Assembly: GCA_964612075.1 (NCBI GenBank) | Contig: CAZTFC010000004.1 | Location: forward strand, 21,576-85,575 | Length of the DNA: 64,000 nucleotides | From: UBA2219 sp964612075 | GTDB lineage: Bacteria > Desulfobacterota > Deferrimicrobia > Deferrimicrobiales > Deferrimicrobiaceae | Direction: 5' to 3' | In this document: positions 1 to 8,364 of the stretch, in pieces | Layout: the number at the start of each line of letters is the position of its first letter | Position numbering within the stretch: the first letter of the stretch is position 1 | Position numbers and translations under genes: made by a program | Notes under the pieces: generated by a model | Databases searched by the model: none | What the model was told of the DNA's origin: nothing | Seen by the model: only the letters and a program-made list of their open reading frames with translations

Positions 1-2240
1 ATCTTCGGCGTGATGAAGATCAGCAGCTCCCGGTTCCTCGCCGTGTTCGTGTCCTTCCGGAACAGGTAGCCCAGGACCGGGATCTTCGAGAGCCACGGCA
101 GGCCGGACGTGTTCTCGGTCCGCGAGATCTGGAGGATCCCGCCGATGACGGTGGTGTCGCCGTCGCCGATCAGGACTTCCGTCGTGGCCTTCTTCTTGTT
201 GATGGCGGGCTGCCCCGTGGCGCTCGTCTCGCCCTGCGAGTCGTTCTTCGCCTCGAGCTTCATCGAAACGCGGCCGTCGGGGGTGATGTGCGGCGTCACC
301 TTGAGGCTCAAGGTGGCGTCGATGAACTGGGTGTTCGTGCCGGAGGCCGAAACGGTCGAGTAGGGGATCTGCGTGCCCTGCTCGATCGTCGCCTCCTTGT
401 TGTCGACCGTGACCACCTTCGGCGAGGAGACGATCTTCGCCTTCCCGGAGGACTCGAGCGCCGAGAGCGCCAGGTCGAGGCGGAGGTTGTCCCTCAAAAT
501 CCCGAAGGCGATGCCGCCGCCCGAACCGGCCCCGATCGAAGCCGGCAGGTTGACCGCGTAGTTCGGCGACGGAGCGGTCACCGAATACGGGGTCGTGGTC
601 GTGGAGTTGATCGCGCCGTCCGTGCTGATCCCGCCGGTCTCGTTCATCAATCCGCCGATCCCGTACTGCGTTCCGCCCTTGTTGCCGGTGTAGTTGCCGC
701 CCCACTGGACGCCCAGCTCCCGGGTGAAGGACGTGTCGACCTCGACGATCCTCGCCTCGATCAGCACCTGCGGCGTCGCCGTGTCGAGCCGCGCCACCAG
801 CTCCTTCACCGCCTCGATGTTCTCCGGCAGGTCGCGGATGATCAGCACGTTCGTGCGGTCGTCGCTGTCGAACTTCGCGAACTTGGAGACCTGGGGCTTG
901 ATCTTGGCCAGGAGCTCGGACGCCTTGGAATAGCTCACCGGGATGGTGTCGAACACGCCCTCCCTCAGCGTGCGGGCCTCTTCCTCGCGCGCGATCGCCT
1001 CGACCTTCGAAAGCTCGATCGACTTCTGCGCGTTCAGCCGGTCCTGCTCCTCCTTCTGGATCGAGGAGGTGGGAGCGATCCGCAGGACGTTCCCCTCCTG
1101 GACCGCCCCGAGCCCCTTGGAGCGCAGAATGATGTCCAGCGCCTGGTCCCAGGGCACGTTGACCAGGCGGAGGGTGACCTTCCCCTTGACGTCGTCCGTC
1201 GTGATGACGTTGAGGTTGCTCACGTCGGCGATGATCCGGAAGATGTTCGAGAGCTCGGCGTCCTTGAAGTCCATCGAGATCCGCTGCCCCTTGTACTTCC
1301 GGACGTCTCCGCCGGCGCTCCTCAGGAAACCCCACTGCTGGTCATCCTGCCGGGAGCCGCCGTACGCCGGGGCTTCTTCCTTCGCCCCCTCGGGCCTCGC
1401 CACCGCCCGGGCCACGAGGTCGGAACCCGCGGCGCCCGGGGCCTTCGCGAACGATACGACGACGGTGTTCCCTTTCCTTTCCACCGTGTAGGCCGACCCC
1501 GGAGCGAACGTCACGGCGACCGAGACCGCCTTCTTCCCCGTCGAGGGGACGATCGCCCTGACCGGGATCTCGAACTTCGCCGCGTCGATCTGGCGAAGCA
1601 GCGCCTTCTCGATCGAAGCCCCCGGGAACGTCAGCGTCACGCGGTCCCCGACCCGGGAAGCCTGGTACGGAGTCTCCCCCGCGGTGGTGATGACCACGTT
1701 CGACGCGTCCGGCAGGTCCTCGAGATCGATGCCCACGACGGCAATGCCCGCCGGCAAAGCCTTCTCGTCCTTCAGGCGGTCCGTGCTGGTGACCTTCTCC
1801 TCGGACCCTCCGCCGACGGACAGGACCAAGCCGCCCTTGTCGGTGTTCACCATGAACGGCAACGGCTTGTCACCCGGCGTCTCGACCACCATGCGGATCT
1901 TGCCGTCCTGGGAGGAAACCTTCACACCCTTGACCTGCGGCGTGTCGACCGGTATCTCGGAAGCGACCGTCCCCTGGGCCACTCCCCAGATGTCGACCAC
2001 GATCCGGAACGGATCGCTCGTCTTGAAGGAGTTGTAGTTCCCGATGGCCCCGTCGACGACCGCCTGGATCGTGGTGCTGTACGGGGTCTTCGAAACCACC
2101 AGTTCCTTCATCCGGGCGCCGGAAGGCTCCGCGGCGAAAACAGGCGACGCGATCAGGAGGCAGGCGAGTAGAAGCGCCGCCATCCCCTGCATGACGCGGG
2201 GCCGAAAGATGCGGCCCGAGAGCCGTAACGGGGTAATCAT
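1..2240 (-). CDS. pilQ: Type IV pilus outer-membrane secretin PilQ (3' end cut by window edge)
   Basis: Outer-membrane secretin pore through which the type IV pilus fibre passes. I translated it directly: a signal peptide ending near residue 36 (SPVFAAEP), one or two AMIN-like beta domains (peptidoglycan binding) over about residues 40-260, a secretin N/STN domain near 310-375 (ISMDFKDAELSNIFRIIADV), then the secretin barrel, reaching the family motif ELLIFITPK at the left edge. About 746 codons are present, so probably only the last few residues are missing. The ATG at 2240 overlaps the pilP stop by 4 bases, so the two are translationally coupled. Last gene of the operon that is visible; assignment is firm from domain order and synteny. 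Confidence 0.97.
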   Translation of the reverse strand, partial: MITPLRLSGRIFRPRVMQGMAALLLACLLIASPVFAAEPSGARMKELVVSKTPYSTTIQAVVDGAIGNYNSFKTSDPFRIVVDIWGVAQGTVASEIPVDTPQVKGVKVSSQDGKIRMVVETPGDKPLPFMVNTDKGGLVLSVGGGSEEKVTSTDRLKDEKALPAGIAVVGIDLEDLPDASNVVITTAGETPYQASRVGDRVTLTFPGASIEKALLRQIDAAKFEIPVRAIVPSTGKKAVSVAVTFAPGSAYTVERKGNTVVVSFAKAPGAAGSDLVARAVARPEGAKEEAPAYGGSRQDDQQWGFLRSAGGDVRKYKGQRISMDFKDAELSNIFRIIADVSNLNVITTDDVKGKVTLRLVNVPWDQALDIILRSKGLGAVQEGNVLRIAPTSSIQKEEQDRLNAQKSIELSKVEAIAREEEARTLREGVFDTIPVSYSKASELLAKIKPQVSKFAKFDSDDRTNVLIIRDLPENIEAVKELVARLDTATPQVLIEARIVEVDTSFTRELGVQWGGNYTGNKGGTQYGIGGLMNETGGISTDGAINSTTTTPYSVTAPSPNYAVNLPASIGAGSGGGIAFGILRDNLRLDLALSALESSGKAKIVSSPKVVTVDNKEATIEQGTQIPYSTVSASGTNTQFIDATLSLKVTPHITPDGRVSMKLEAKNDSQGETSATGQPAINKKKATTEVLIGDGDTTVIGGILQISRTENTSGLPWLSKIPVLGYLFRKDTNTARNRELLIFITPK

Positions 2241-2791
2241 TGGTTCCCTCCTGCCGTTGTGAGCTGCAACACGCTCTCCCGCGACACCGTCTTCCCGCCG
2301 GCGCCGGGGAACTCTTCCTTGACCGTGATCTCCTTGTCCGTGATCCGCGTCACCACCCCGCCGGAACGCCCGATGCGGTTTCCAACGAGCACCGTGTACC
2401 CTTTCCCCTCGGCGTCCTCGACGAGGGCCGAAGCCCCGCTCTTGCCCCAGATCACACCGACCATCTTCAGTTCGCCCAGCTCGTACCGCTGCAGCGGCGG
2501 CACGGCCGACTGGTCTTCCTTCACCTTCTGGGCGTCGCTCTTGACGAACGAAACGAACGGGTCGCGCTTCCCCTCGGGTTCGTAGGCGGGCGGCCCGGCC
2601 GGGGCTTCCGGCTTCTTCTCCTCGACGACGGCTTTCGGGGGAGGCGCGGCCCCGGGCTGCGGGGCGATCTTCTTGACCACGGGCCCGGGAGGGGGCGCCT
2701 CCTCCTTGGAGCATCCCCACACCCCGCCCAGGAGAAATGCGGCGGCGACGAGCGGGGCGAACGCCCGGGAAACCGAGGGACCGAGTCTCAT
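2237..2791 (-). CDS. pilP: Type IV pilus inner-membrane lipoprotein PilP
   Basis: Periplasmic lipoprotein that links the inner-membrane PilMNO platform to the secretin PilQ. The 184-residue product has a lipoprotein-type signal (hydrophobic stretch then GVWGCSKEE, Cys at about residue 27), a proline- and lysine-rich linker (to about residue 70), then a compact PilP beta domain (KRDPFVSF ... LGELKMVGVIWGKSGASALVEDAEGKGYTV). That linker plus small beta-sandwich layout is typical of PilP. ATGA overlaps join it to both pilO upstream and pilQ downstream. No alternative function is likely. Confidence 0.95.
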   Translation of the reverse strand: MRLGPSVSRAFAPLVAAAFLLGGVWGCSKEEAPPPGPVVKKIAPQPGAAPPPKAVVEEKKPEAPAGPPAYEPEGKRDPFVSFVKSDAQKVKEDQSAVPPLQRYELGELKMVGVIWGKSGASALVEDAEGKGYTVLVGNRIGRSGGVVTRITDKEITVKEEFPGAGGKTVSRESVLQLTTAGGNQ

Positions 2792-3408
2792 TTTGCCCTC
2801 CCCTTGCCTTCATCCTTCTTGGCGTCCGTCGGGGCCGGCGCTTCCAGGAAGCGATAGGTCGTCGCCGTGCAGCTCACGGACGAGCGGACGTCGTTTCCGC
2901 CGCCCTGCCTGGGATTCGCGAAGACGATGTTCGACAGGTTCACGATCCGGGGATAGTGGCTCACCTTGTCGGCGAACTGGACGAAGGAGTGGTAGCTCCC
3001 GTTGACCACGATCGACACGGGGATCTCCGCGTAGAAATCCTTGCGCGCTTCCCCGGAAGGGGCGAACTTCACGAATTCGAGCCCCGATTCCTTCCCCAGG
3101 TCCGAAATGTTCTTCAGCAGCGAGGGGATCTCCGCGGAGTTCGGAAGCTGCTCGAGGAGGAGGGAAAGCCGGGATTCCAGCCTCTTGACCTCCTCCTGGA
3201 AGGACTGCAGGTTCCCCGCGATCACTTCCTGCTCCTTGATCTTGGCCCGGAGGGTGGTCAGCTCCGCTTCGAGCGTGTCGATCTGGACGGAGGCTTCCCT
3301 GTAATAGAGGTAATAGTACCCGACGATGACGATCGCTGAGAAGAGAACCGCCAGCAGGACCTTCTGCTTGGTGGGAATCTTGGCGAGGTCGTCCAGTTTC
3401 GGCGCCAT
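2788..3408 (-). CDS. pilO: Type IV pilus alignment protein PilO
   Basis: Bitopic inner-membrane protein of the PilMNOP alignment complex, pairing with PilN in the periplasm. The 206 residues show a short cytoplasmic N-terminus, one membrane helix at about 15-35 (QKVLLAVLFSAIVIVGYYYL), a coiled coil at about 40-90 (QIDTLEAELTTLRAKIKEQE) and a C-terminal ferredoxin-like domain (FYAEIPVSIVVNGSYHSFVQFADKV). Length and layout match PilO. It starts 28 bases after pilN and ends in an ATGA overlap with pilP. Confidence 0.95.
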   Translation of the reverse strand: MAPKLDDLAKIPTKQKVLLAVLFSAIVIVGYYYLYYREASVQIDTLEAELTTLRAKIKEQEVIAGNLQSFQEEVKRLESRLSLLLEQLPNSAEIPSLLKNISDLGKESGLEFVKFAPSGEARKDFYAEIPVSIVVNGSYHSFVQFADKVSHYPRIVNLSNIVFANPRQGGGNDVRSSVSCTATTYRFLEAPAPTDAKKDEGKGRAK

Positions 3409-3436
3409 TCGTTTCCTCTCTCTCCCGGCCGGCCGG

Positions 3437-3970
3437 TCAGTTGACGGCCTGGAAGGTCAGGGTGTACTTCACGAGCTTGGTGTTCGATACCGCCGCCTGG
3501 TCCGCCGACCCGAGCACGACGTCCCGGAAGCGTCCCGTCTGTGCCAGGGCCGTCATGAAGTTGGCGACCGTGTTGTTGTTCAGCGCCACCCCGGAAACCG
3601 AGATCCTCTCCCCCCGGATCTCGAGCTTGTCGATCCAGCACTTCTCGGGGATGGCCGCCGACAGCGCCTCGAAGTGCCTGACGGGGCCGACGCGGTTCTT
3701 CTGGAGGTTGGAGATGATGTCCACCTTTTTCTGGAGCTCGGCCTTCCGGGCCTTGAACTTCTCCACCTCGCCGATCTCTTTCTTCAGCCGCTCGACCTCC
3801 GCGTTGGCCTGCTGGATGCCCGTCTGCAGAGACTTGATCTTTCCGGTGACCGTCGTGTGGAAGTACAGCGTTCCCAGCAGCACGACCAGGGGAACGAGGA
3901 GGAACGCGAACCCGACATTGAGCTCGCGACGCTTCTTCCGTTTCCCCCGGATGAGATTGATCCGGATCAT
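3437..3970 (-). CDS. pilN: Type IV pilus alignment protein PilN
   Basis: Inner-membrane partner of PilO; its cytoplasmic N-terminal tail docks into PilM. The product (177 residues) begins MIRINLIRGKRKKRREL, a version of the conserved INLLP-type PilM-binding tail, followed by one membrane helix (FAFLLVPLVVLLGTLYFHT), a coiled coil (LQTGIQQANAEVERLKKEIGEVEKF region) and a Fimbrial-assembly PilN domain. Its ATG overlaps the pilM stop by 4 bases. Identity is firm from motif, length and position. Confidence 0.95.
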   Translation of the reverse strand: MIRINLIRGKRKKRRELNVGFAFLLVPLVVLLGTLYFHTTVTGKIKSLQTGIQQANAEVERLKKEIGEVEKFKARKAELQKKVDIISNLQKNRVGPVRHFEALSAAIPEKCWIDKLEIRGERISVSGVALNNNTVANFMTALAQTGRFRDVVLGSADQAAVSNTKLVKYTLTFQAVN

Positions 3971-5028
3971 CCGTGACCCTCCAGGTTCCGCAGCGCCAGC
4001 CCGATCGACACCGTTGCGGAGGTGTTGAATTGGGAAACCACGGCGGGGTCGACGGTCTTTTCGTCGACCGACAACCCTTGGATCGGATCGAAGATCTCCA
4101 CGCCGACCCCGATCTTTTCCGCAAGGATCTCTTTAAGGAACGTGGATTTCGCGGCCCCGCCCGTCAGGTAGACCTTGGTCACCAGGCGGTCGGGGTACGT
4201 CGCGGAGAAGAAGTTGTAGGACCTCTGCGCTTCCGTCGCGAGCAGGTTGGAGACGACCTTCATGATCTCTTCGAGCTTGGCGGATCGCTCCCCCGGGTCC
4301 TTCTTCCCGATCTTGTACTCCTCGGCCGTCTCGTAGCTCACCGCCATCTGCTTCTGGATCTCGGAAGTGTACATCCCCCCGCCCATGGGCACGTCCCGGG
4401 TGAACAGCGGGACCCCCGCGTGGAGGACGTTGATGTTCATGAACGACGCTCCGACGTTCACCACCATCGGCACCTGCTCGTCGGAAACCGGGTGGGTCAG
4501 CTCGAAGGCGTTGCCGGCCGCGAGCGAATCGATGTCGACGATGCGGGGAACAAGCCCCGCCTCCTTGACGACCGAGATGTAGTCGTTGATCAGGTCGGTC
4601 TTCGCGGCGACCAGGAGGACGTCCATCTTCGTCGGGTCGTCCTTCAGCGGGCCGATCACCTGGAAGTCGATCTTCACGTCCTTGATGTCGAACGGGATGT
4701 ACTGCTCCACCTCCCACTGGATCGATTCCTCGAGCTCCTCGGCCGTGGTGGTGGCGAGCTGCACCTTCTTGATGATGACCGAATGGCCCGAAAGGGAGAT
4801 GGCGACTTCCTTCTCGTGGACCTTGAGCTCCCGCATCGCGGTCTGGATCCCCTCGACGACGGCGGCGTGGTCCATGATGGCTCCGTCGACGATGGAATCC
4901 GCGGGTAGCGGAAAGACGCCGAACTTCCGCAGCCGGTTCTCGACGCCGACGCCCTTCACGTGGGCCATCTTGATCGAGCTCGATCCGATGTCCAGACCGA
5001 TCACTTCCTTGCTGCCGAACAGACCCAT
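3967..5028 (-). CDS. pilM: Type IV pilus actin-like ATPase PilM
   Basis: Cytoplasmic actin-fold protein that couples the pilus motor platform to PilN. The 353-residue product starts MGLFGSKEVIGLDIGSSSIKM; the phosphate-1 loop IGLDIGSSSIK is the actin/FtsA-family signature, and a second nucleotide-binding segment (VYLTGGAAKSTFLKEIL) lies near residue 285. A longer in-frame ORF extends upstream to 5133, but the ATG at 5028 is preceded by GGGAGGGACG, a strong ribosome site, and gives the normal PilM N-terminus, so I chose it. It follows the small XRE regulator after 23 bases, in the same direction. Confidence 0.95.
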   Translation of the reverse strand: MGLFGSKEVIGLDIGSSSIKMAHVKGVGVENRLRKFGVFPLPADSIVDGAIMDHAAVVEGIQTAMRELKVHEKEVAISLSGHSVIIKKVQLATTTAEELEESIQWEVEQYIPFDIKDVKIDFQVIGPLKDDPTKMDVLLVAAKTDLINDYISVVKEAGLVPRIVDIDSLAAGNAFELTHPVSDEQVPMVVNVGASFMNINVLHAGVPLFTRDVPMGGGMYTSEIQKQMAVSYETAEEYKIGKKDPGERSAKLEEIMKVVSNLLATEAQRSYNFFSATYPDRLVTKVYLTGGAAKSTFLKEILAEKIGVGVEIFDPIQGLSVDEKTVDPAVVSQFNTSATVSIGLALRNLEGHG

Positions 5029-5051
5029 CGTCCCTCCCGCACCCTTCCGCC

Positions 5052-5285
5052 TTAAGGCTTGAACACCTTGTCCCTGTCGGACAGCTTCAGGCCCAGCGAA
5101 AGGATGATCTTCCGCTTGGTATCCATACGGCACGCCAATCCCTTTTCCACCCGATCGATCGTCAAGACGGACAGCTTGGCGCGACGTGCCAGTTCCGCCT
5201 TGCTCATCAATAACCCTTCTCTGATTTTTCGGACGTTGTTCGCCTCAACTTTAGGTTTTTCTTTTTCCGAGGTTCCCAAGGTCAT
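5052..5285 (-). CDS. Small XRE-type helix-turn-helix regulator heading the pilMNOPQ operon
   Basis: A 77-residue DNA-binding protein: a helix-turn-helix of the Cro/XRE type at about residues 28-50 (MSKAELARRAKLSVLTIDRVEKG) and little else. The ATG at 5285 has AGGGGTG before it; an upstream ATG at 5315 would add ten residues but has a poorer ribosome site. Being first gene of the pil operon, it may regulate the promoter just upstream, where a 12-bp palindrome lies; that is inference. Its AT content is higher than that of its neighbours. Ligand and target are unknown. Confidence 0.85.
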   Translation of the reverse strand: MTLGTSEKEKPKVEANNVRKIREGLLMSKAELARRAKLSVLTIDRVEKGLACRMDTKRKIILSLGLKLSDRDKVFKP

Positions 5286-5338
5286 CACCCCTGTGGGCAT
5301 TCTTATTCTTGGCATCTATCCATCGGTTTTCAAGGAAA

Positions 5339-5366
5339 ATAATAACCCTCCTATAATAACTGTCAA
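5339..5366 (-). promoter_or_regulatory. Sigma-70-type promoter for XRE-pilMNOPQ
   Basis: Read on the minus strand: -35 TTGACA (5366-5361), 16-base spacer, -10 TATTAT (5344-5339), then about 50 bases to the regulator's ATG. It lies in the most AT-rich part of the window, between two genes facing the same way, which makes a chance match less likely. Confidence 0.7.
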
Positions 5367-5392
5367 GATATTTTCAACTATCATATATTGAC

Positions 5393-5404
5393 GCATAATT
5401 ATGC
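5393..5404. promoter_or_regulatory. 12-bp perfect palindrome upstream of the pil operon promoter (possible operator)
   Basis: GCATAATTATGC is a perfect inverted repeat about 27 bases upstream of the -35 box; a related AATTATG half lies just beyond it toward 5413. The position suits binding by a dimeric helix-turn-helix protein such as the neighbouring XRE product. The link is inference. Confidence 0.4.
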
Positions 5405-5408
5405 TAAA

Positions 5409-6809
5409 TTATGATCCCAGGATCCCGTACTCCTTCGCCTTATAAAGCAGGGCGGGATGACTGATCCCGAGGAGTTCCGCCGCCTTGGGCCGGCTCCCCC
5501 CGCTGCGCTCCAGCGCCATCCGGATCAGCTGCCGTTCCAGGTCCCGCACCGCGCTTTTCAGGTCCGGCCGCTCGGGGGAGACGGAAACCCGGATCCCGTG
5601 GGAAGGGGCCGCCTCCTGCGCGCGCCCCGCCGCGCCGCTGGTCTTCCACACCGCCAAGAGGCCTTCCCTCGATATCTCGCGGTCGCCGCCGAGAAGGGAG
5701 CACCGTTCCATCAGGTTCTTCAGCTCCCGGACGTTCCCCCTCCAGTCGTGGCTCCCCAGGGCCGAGAGCGCCTCCGGGGAAAGGGTCATCCCGGCCTTGC
5801 CGTGCTTCGCGCAGTAGTAAGCCAGGAAATGACGCGACAGGAACGGGATGTCCGCGGGCCGTTCCCTCAGGGGGGGCACGTGAAGCCGGATCACGTTCAG
5901 GCGGTAGAACAGGTCCTCCCGGAACCGACCGGCGGACACCTCCTCCTCGAGGTCGCGCGCCGTGGCGGCCACCAGGCGCACGTCGACCCGCCGGGTTTCC
6001 GTGTCGCCCACCCTCCGGATCTCCCCGTCCTGGAGGAAACGGAGCAGCTTGATCTGAAGGGAAAGCGGCAGCTCGCCGATCTCGTCCAGGAACAGCGTCC
6101 CGTGGTTCGCCTCCTCGATCAGTCCCGCCCGGTCCTTCTTCGCCTCGGTGAAGGCGCCCTTGCGGTAGCCGAACAGCTCGCTTTCCAGCAGCGTCTCGGG
6201 GATCGCCCCGCAGTTGATGGCGACGAACGGCTTTCCCCGCCTCCGCCCGCCGAAATGGAGGTGTCGCGCCACGAGCTCCTTCCCCGTCCCGCTTTCGCCG
6301 GTCACGAGGACCGTCGCGTCGTAGTCCTTCACCTTCTCCGCCGTCCGGAGGACCTCCTCCATCGCGGGGTCCGCGTAGAGCAGCTCTTCCGGCCGCGCGG
6401 CCTTCTCGATCTCCTTGCGCAGGAACTCGTTCTCCGTCCGCAGCCGCTCCCGCTCGGACGCCTTCCGCAGGGTCAGGAGGATCTCGTCGCTCATGAAGGG
6501 CTTGGAAACGTAGTCGTATGCCCCCAGCTTCATCGCCTCGACGGCGGTGTCCACCGTGCCGAAGGCGGACATCATGATCACCGTCCCGGGGATCCCCTTC
6601 GCGGTGATCTCCTTGAGCAGTTCGAGCCCGCCCATGACGGGCATCCGCAGGTCGCAGAGGATGAAGTCGAACTGCTCCGCCTCGAGGAGCCGCAGCGCCG
6701 CGCGGCCGTCCTCCGCCTCCCGGACCTCGTATCCTTCCGCGGCGAGGATCCTCCCGACGGCGTCCCTTAAAGAAGCCTCGTCGTCGACCACCAGGATACG
6801 GTCAGCCAT
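5409..6809 (-). CDS. NtrC-family sigma-54-type response regulator
   Basis: Phosphorylation-controlled transcription activator, 466 residues: receiver domain 1-120 with phospho-acceptor Asp53 (FILCDLRMP), AAA+ domain about 145-385 with Walker A GESGTGKE and Walker B GTLFLDEIGELP, and a Fis-type C-terminal DNA-binding helix-turn-helix (PKAAELLGISHPALLYKAKE). The sigma-54 contact loop reads GAFTEA rather than the usual GAFTGA. It overlaps the upstream sensor-kinase gene by 8 bases, so the two form a pair. Targets are unknown; the sigma-54 promoter at pilA could be one, but a second, canonical NtrC-type regulator sits beside that promoter. Confidence 0.93.
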   Translation of the reverse strand: MADRILVVDDEASLRDAVGRILAAEGYEVREAEDGRAALRLLEAEQFDFILCDLRMPVMGGLELLKEITAKGIPGTVIMMSAFGTVDTAVEAMKLGAYDYVSKPFMSDEILLTLRKASERERLRTENEFLRKEIEKAARPEELLYADPAMEEVLRTAEKVKDYDATVLVTGESGTGKELVARHLHFGGRRRGKPFVAINCGAIPETLLESELFGYRKGAFTEAKKDRAGLIEEANHGTLFLDEIGELPLSLQIKLLRFLQDGEIRRVGDTETRRVDVRLVAATARDLEEEVSAGRFREDLFYRLNVIRLHVPPLRERPADIPFLSRHFLAYYCAKHGKAGMTLSPEALSALGSHDWRGNVRELKNLMERCSLLGGDREISREGLLAVWKTSGAAGRAQEAAPSHGIRVSVSPERPDLKSAVRDLERQLIRMALERSGGSRPKAAELLGISHPALLYKAKEYGILGS

Positions 6810-8331
6810 TCCCCTGTTCCCCCTCTTTCCTCGCCGGCGGCAGGACGACGGTGAAGGTCGTCCCCTTCCCCGGCTCGCTCTCGACCCGGATCTCCCCCCC
6901 CGCGCCGTCGACGATCGTCCTCGAAACCGAAAGCCCCAGCCCCGTCCCCTTCCCGGGCTCCTTCGTGGTGAAGAACGGGTCGAAGACCAGGGGAAGGTCC
7001 GCCGCCTCGATCCCGCCGCCCGTGTCGGCCACGGAAACCGCCACGCCGCGCCCCGCCAGCCCCGCGCCGCTCCGCAAGGGGGCGGCGTCCATCCCGGGAG
7101 GATCGGTCGCCCTCCGCTGCAGCGCCCTGCCGGCCGCCGGGTTCCAGTCCTCCATCGTCCACGTCCGCACCGTCAGCCGGCCCCCGCCACCCATGGCGTC
7201 CACCGCGTTGAGCACGAGGTTCAGCAGGACCTGCCGGAAACGGTCCTCGAGGATCGCCGCCCTGGGGACCTCGCCGCAATCCAGAACGACCTCGATCTCC
7301 CGGAAGAGGTTCCGGAACGAGACCATCTCGATCGTGCCGCGCACGACGGCGTTGACGTCCGTGGCGCCCTCCCTGCCCCCGCCGGGCGAAGCGACGGAAA
7401 GCAGCCCCTGCACGATCCGCTCGATCTTGCGGGTCTCCCCGACGATCATGCCGAGGCACTCCTCCGATTCCTTCTCCCCCGGCCTGTGCCGCAGGAGATG
7501 CTCCCCGTAGGCGCGGATCGCCATCAGGGGGCTGCCCACCTCGTGCGCCACGCCGGCGGCCAGGCGGCCGACGGTGGCCAGCTTCTCCGCCCGCGCCACC
7601 TCCTGGACGCTGCGGCGCAGGCGCTCCTGGGCCTCGAGGATCCCGTCGACCATCTTGTTGAAGGAGGCGGCGAGCTGGTCGACCTCGCTGCCCGCGCCCC
7701 CCTCGGCGCGGATCGCGTAGTCCCCCTCCGCGATCCGCTCCGAAGTCGACGCGAGCCGGCGGATCGGCGCGATCACGATCCGGTTCAGGAGGAACCCGCC
7801 GAAAAGGACCAGGACCGCCACGTCGATAACCGCGAGCACCAGCGTGACGTTCATCAGGGTGCGCACCTCGGCGGCGATCCCCGGAGAATGGAAACGGACC
7901 CGGATCCCGCGGGGGGGCTGCGCGCCGCTCCCGGCGGCGACGGCGCGCGGCGCGTTGAACGGCAGCGTCACGTCCACCGTGGGGTAGATCGGAAGCAGGG
8001 TGAAGGCTTTCCTCCCGACGGGCGTCACGAGCGGCCGCCCTTCGGCCGGGCCTTCCGGAAGGAGGGTGATCTCCTTTATGTACGGGGAGAGGCTGCCGGA
8101 ATAGTCGACGTCCTTCTCCATCGCGCGCCGGACCACCTCCGCGACCGACACGCCCGCCTCGACGTGGCGGCGCTCCAGGGCCACCTCGATGACCTTCAGC
8201 GCGAAGATTGCCAGCAGCGCGAGCGACGCGGTGGCCACCAGCGCGAGCTGGATCAGCACGCCGGCGCGTATCGAGAGGGGCGCGCGGAGACGCGCCCAAC
8301 GGGAGACGGGTTCGCTGGACAGGGAGGTCAC
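6802..8331 (-). CDS. Membrane sensor histidine kinase (partner of the NtrC-type regulator)
   Basis: Two-component sensor of 509 residues: membrane helix near 20-50, a periplasmic sensor of about 110 residues, a second helix near 160-185, a HAMP linker, then HisKA with the phospho-acceptor in VAHEVGSPLMAIRAYGEHLL (His near 264) and an HATPase domain (NAVDAMGGGG, DTGGGIEAADLPLVFDPFFT, GKGTGLGLSV). This is the NtrB/ZraS-like kinase class that normally pairs with NtrC regulators. The start is GTG at 8331 without a clear ribosome site, so the N-terminus is uncertain. It lies downstream of the AsnB gene in one apparent operon; it lacks the six-helix membrane domain of PilS. Confidence 0.92.
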   Translation of the reverse strand: MTSLSSEPVSRWARLRAPLSIRAGVLIQLALVATASLALLAIFALKVIEVALERRHVEAGVSVAEVVRRAMEKDVDYSGSLSPYIKEITLLPEGPAEGRPLVTPVGRKAFTLLPIYPTVDVTLPFNAPRAVAAGSGAQPPRGIRVRFHSPGIAAEVRTLMNVTLVLAVIDVAVLVLFGGFLLNRIVIAPIRRLASTSERIAEGDYAIRAEGGAGSEVDQLAASFNKMVDGILEAQERLRRSVQEVARAEKLATVGRLAAGVAHEVGSPLMAIRAYGEHLLRHRPGEKESEECLGMIVGETRKIERIVQGLLSVASPGGGREGATDVNAVVRGTIEMVSFRNLFREIEVVLDCGEVPRAAILEDRFRQVLLNLVLNAVDAMGGGGRLTVRTWTMEDWNPAAGRALQRRATDPPGMDAAPLRSGAGLAGRGVAVSVADTGGGIEAADLPLVFDPFFTTKEPGKGTGLGLSVSRTIVDGAGGEIRVESEPGKGTTFTVVLPPARKEGEQGNG

Positions 8332-8364
8332 AGCGGGTAGGATAGCAAAACCGCGCCCCGGGAA

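Noticed and set aside
5409..8331. Calling the kinase-regulator pair PilS-PilR
   Set aside because: The kinase has only two membrane helices with a periplasmic sensor, the regulator has a variant loop, and a better PilR is next to pilA.
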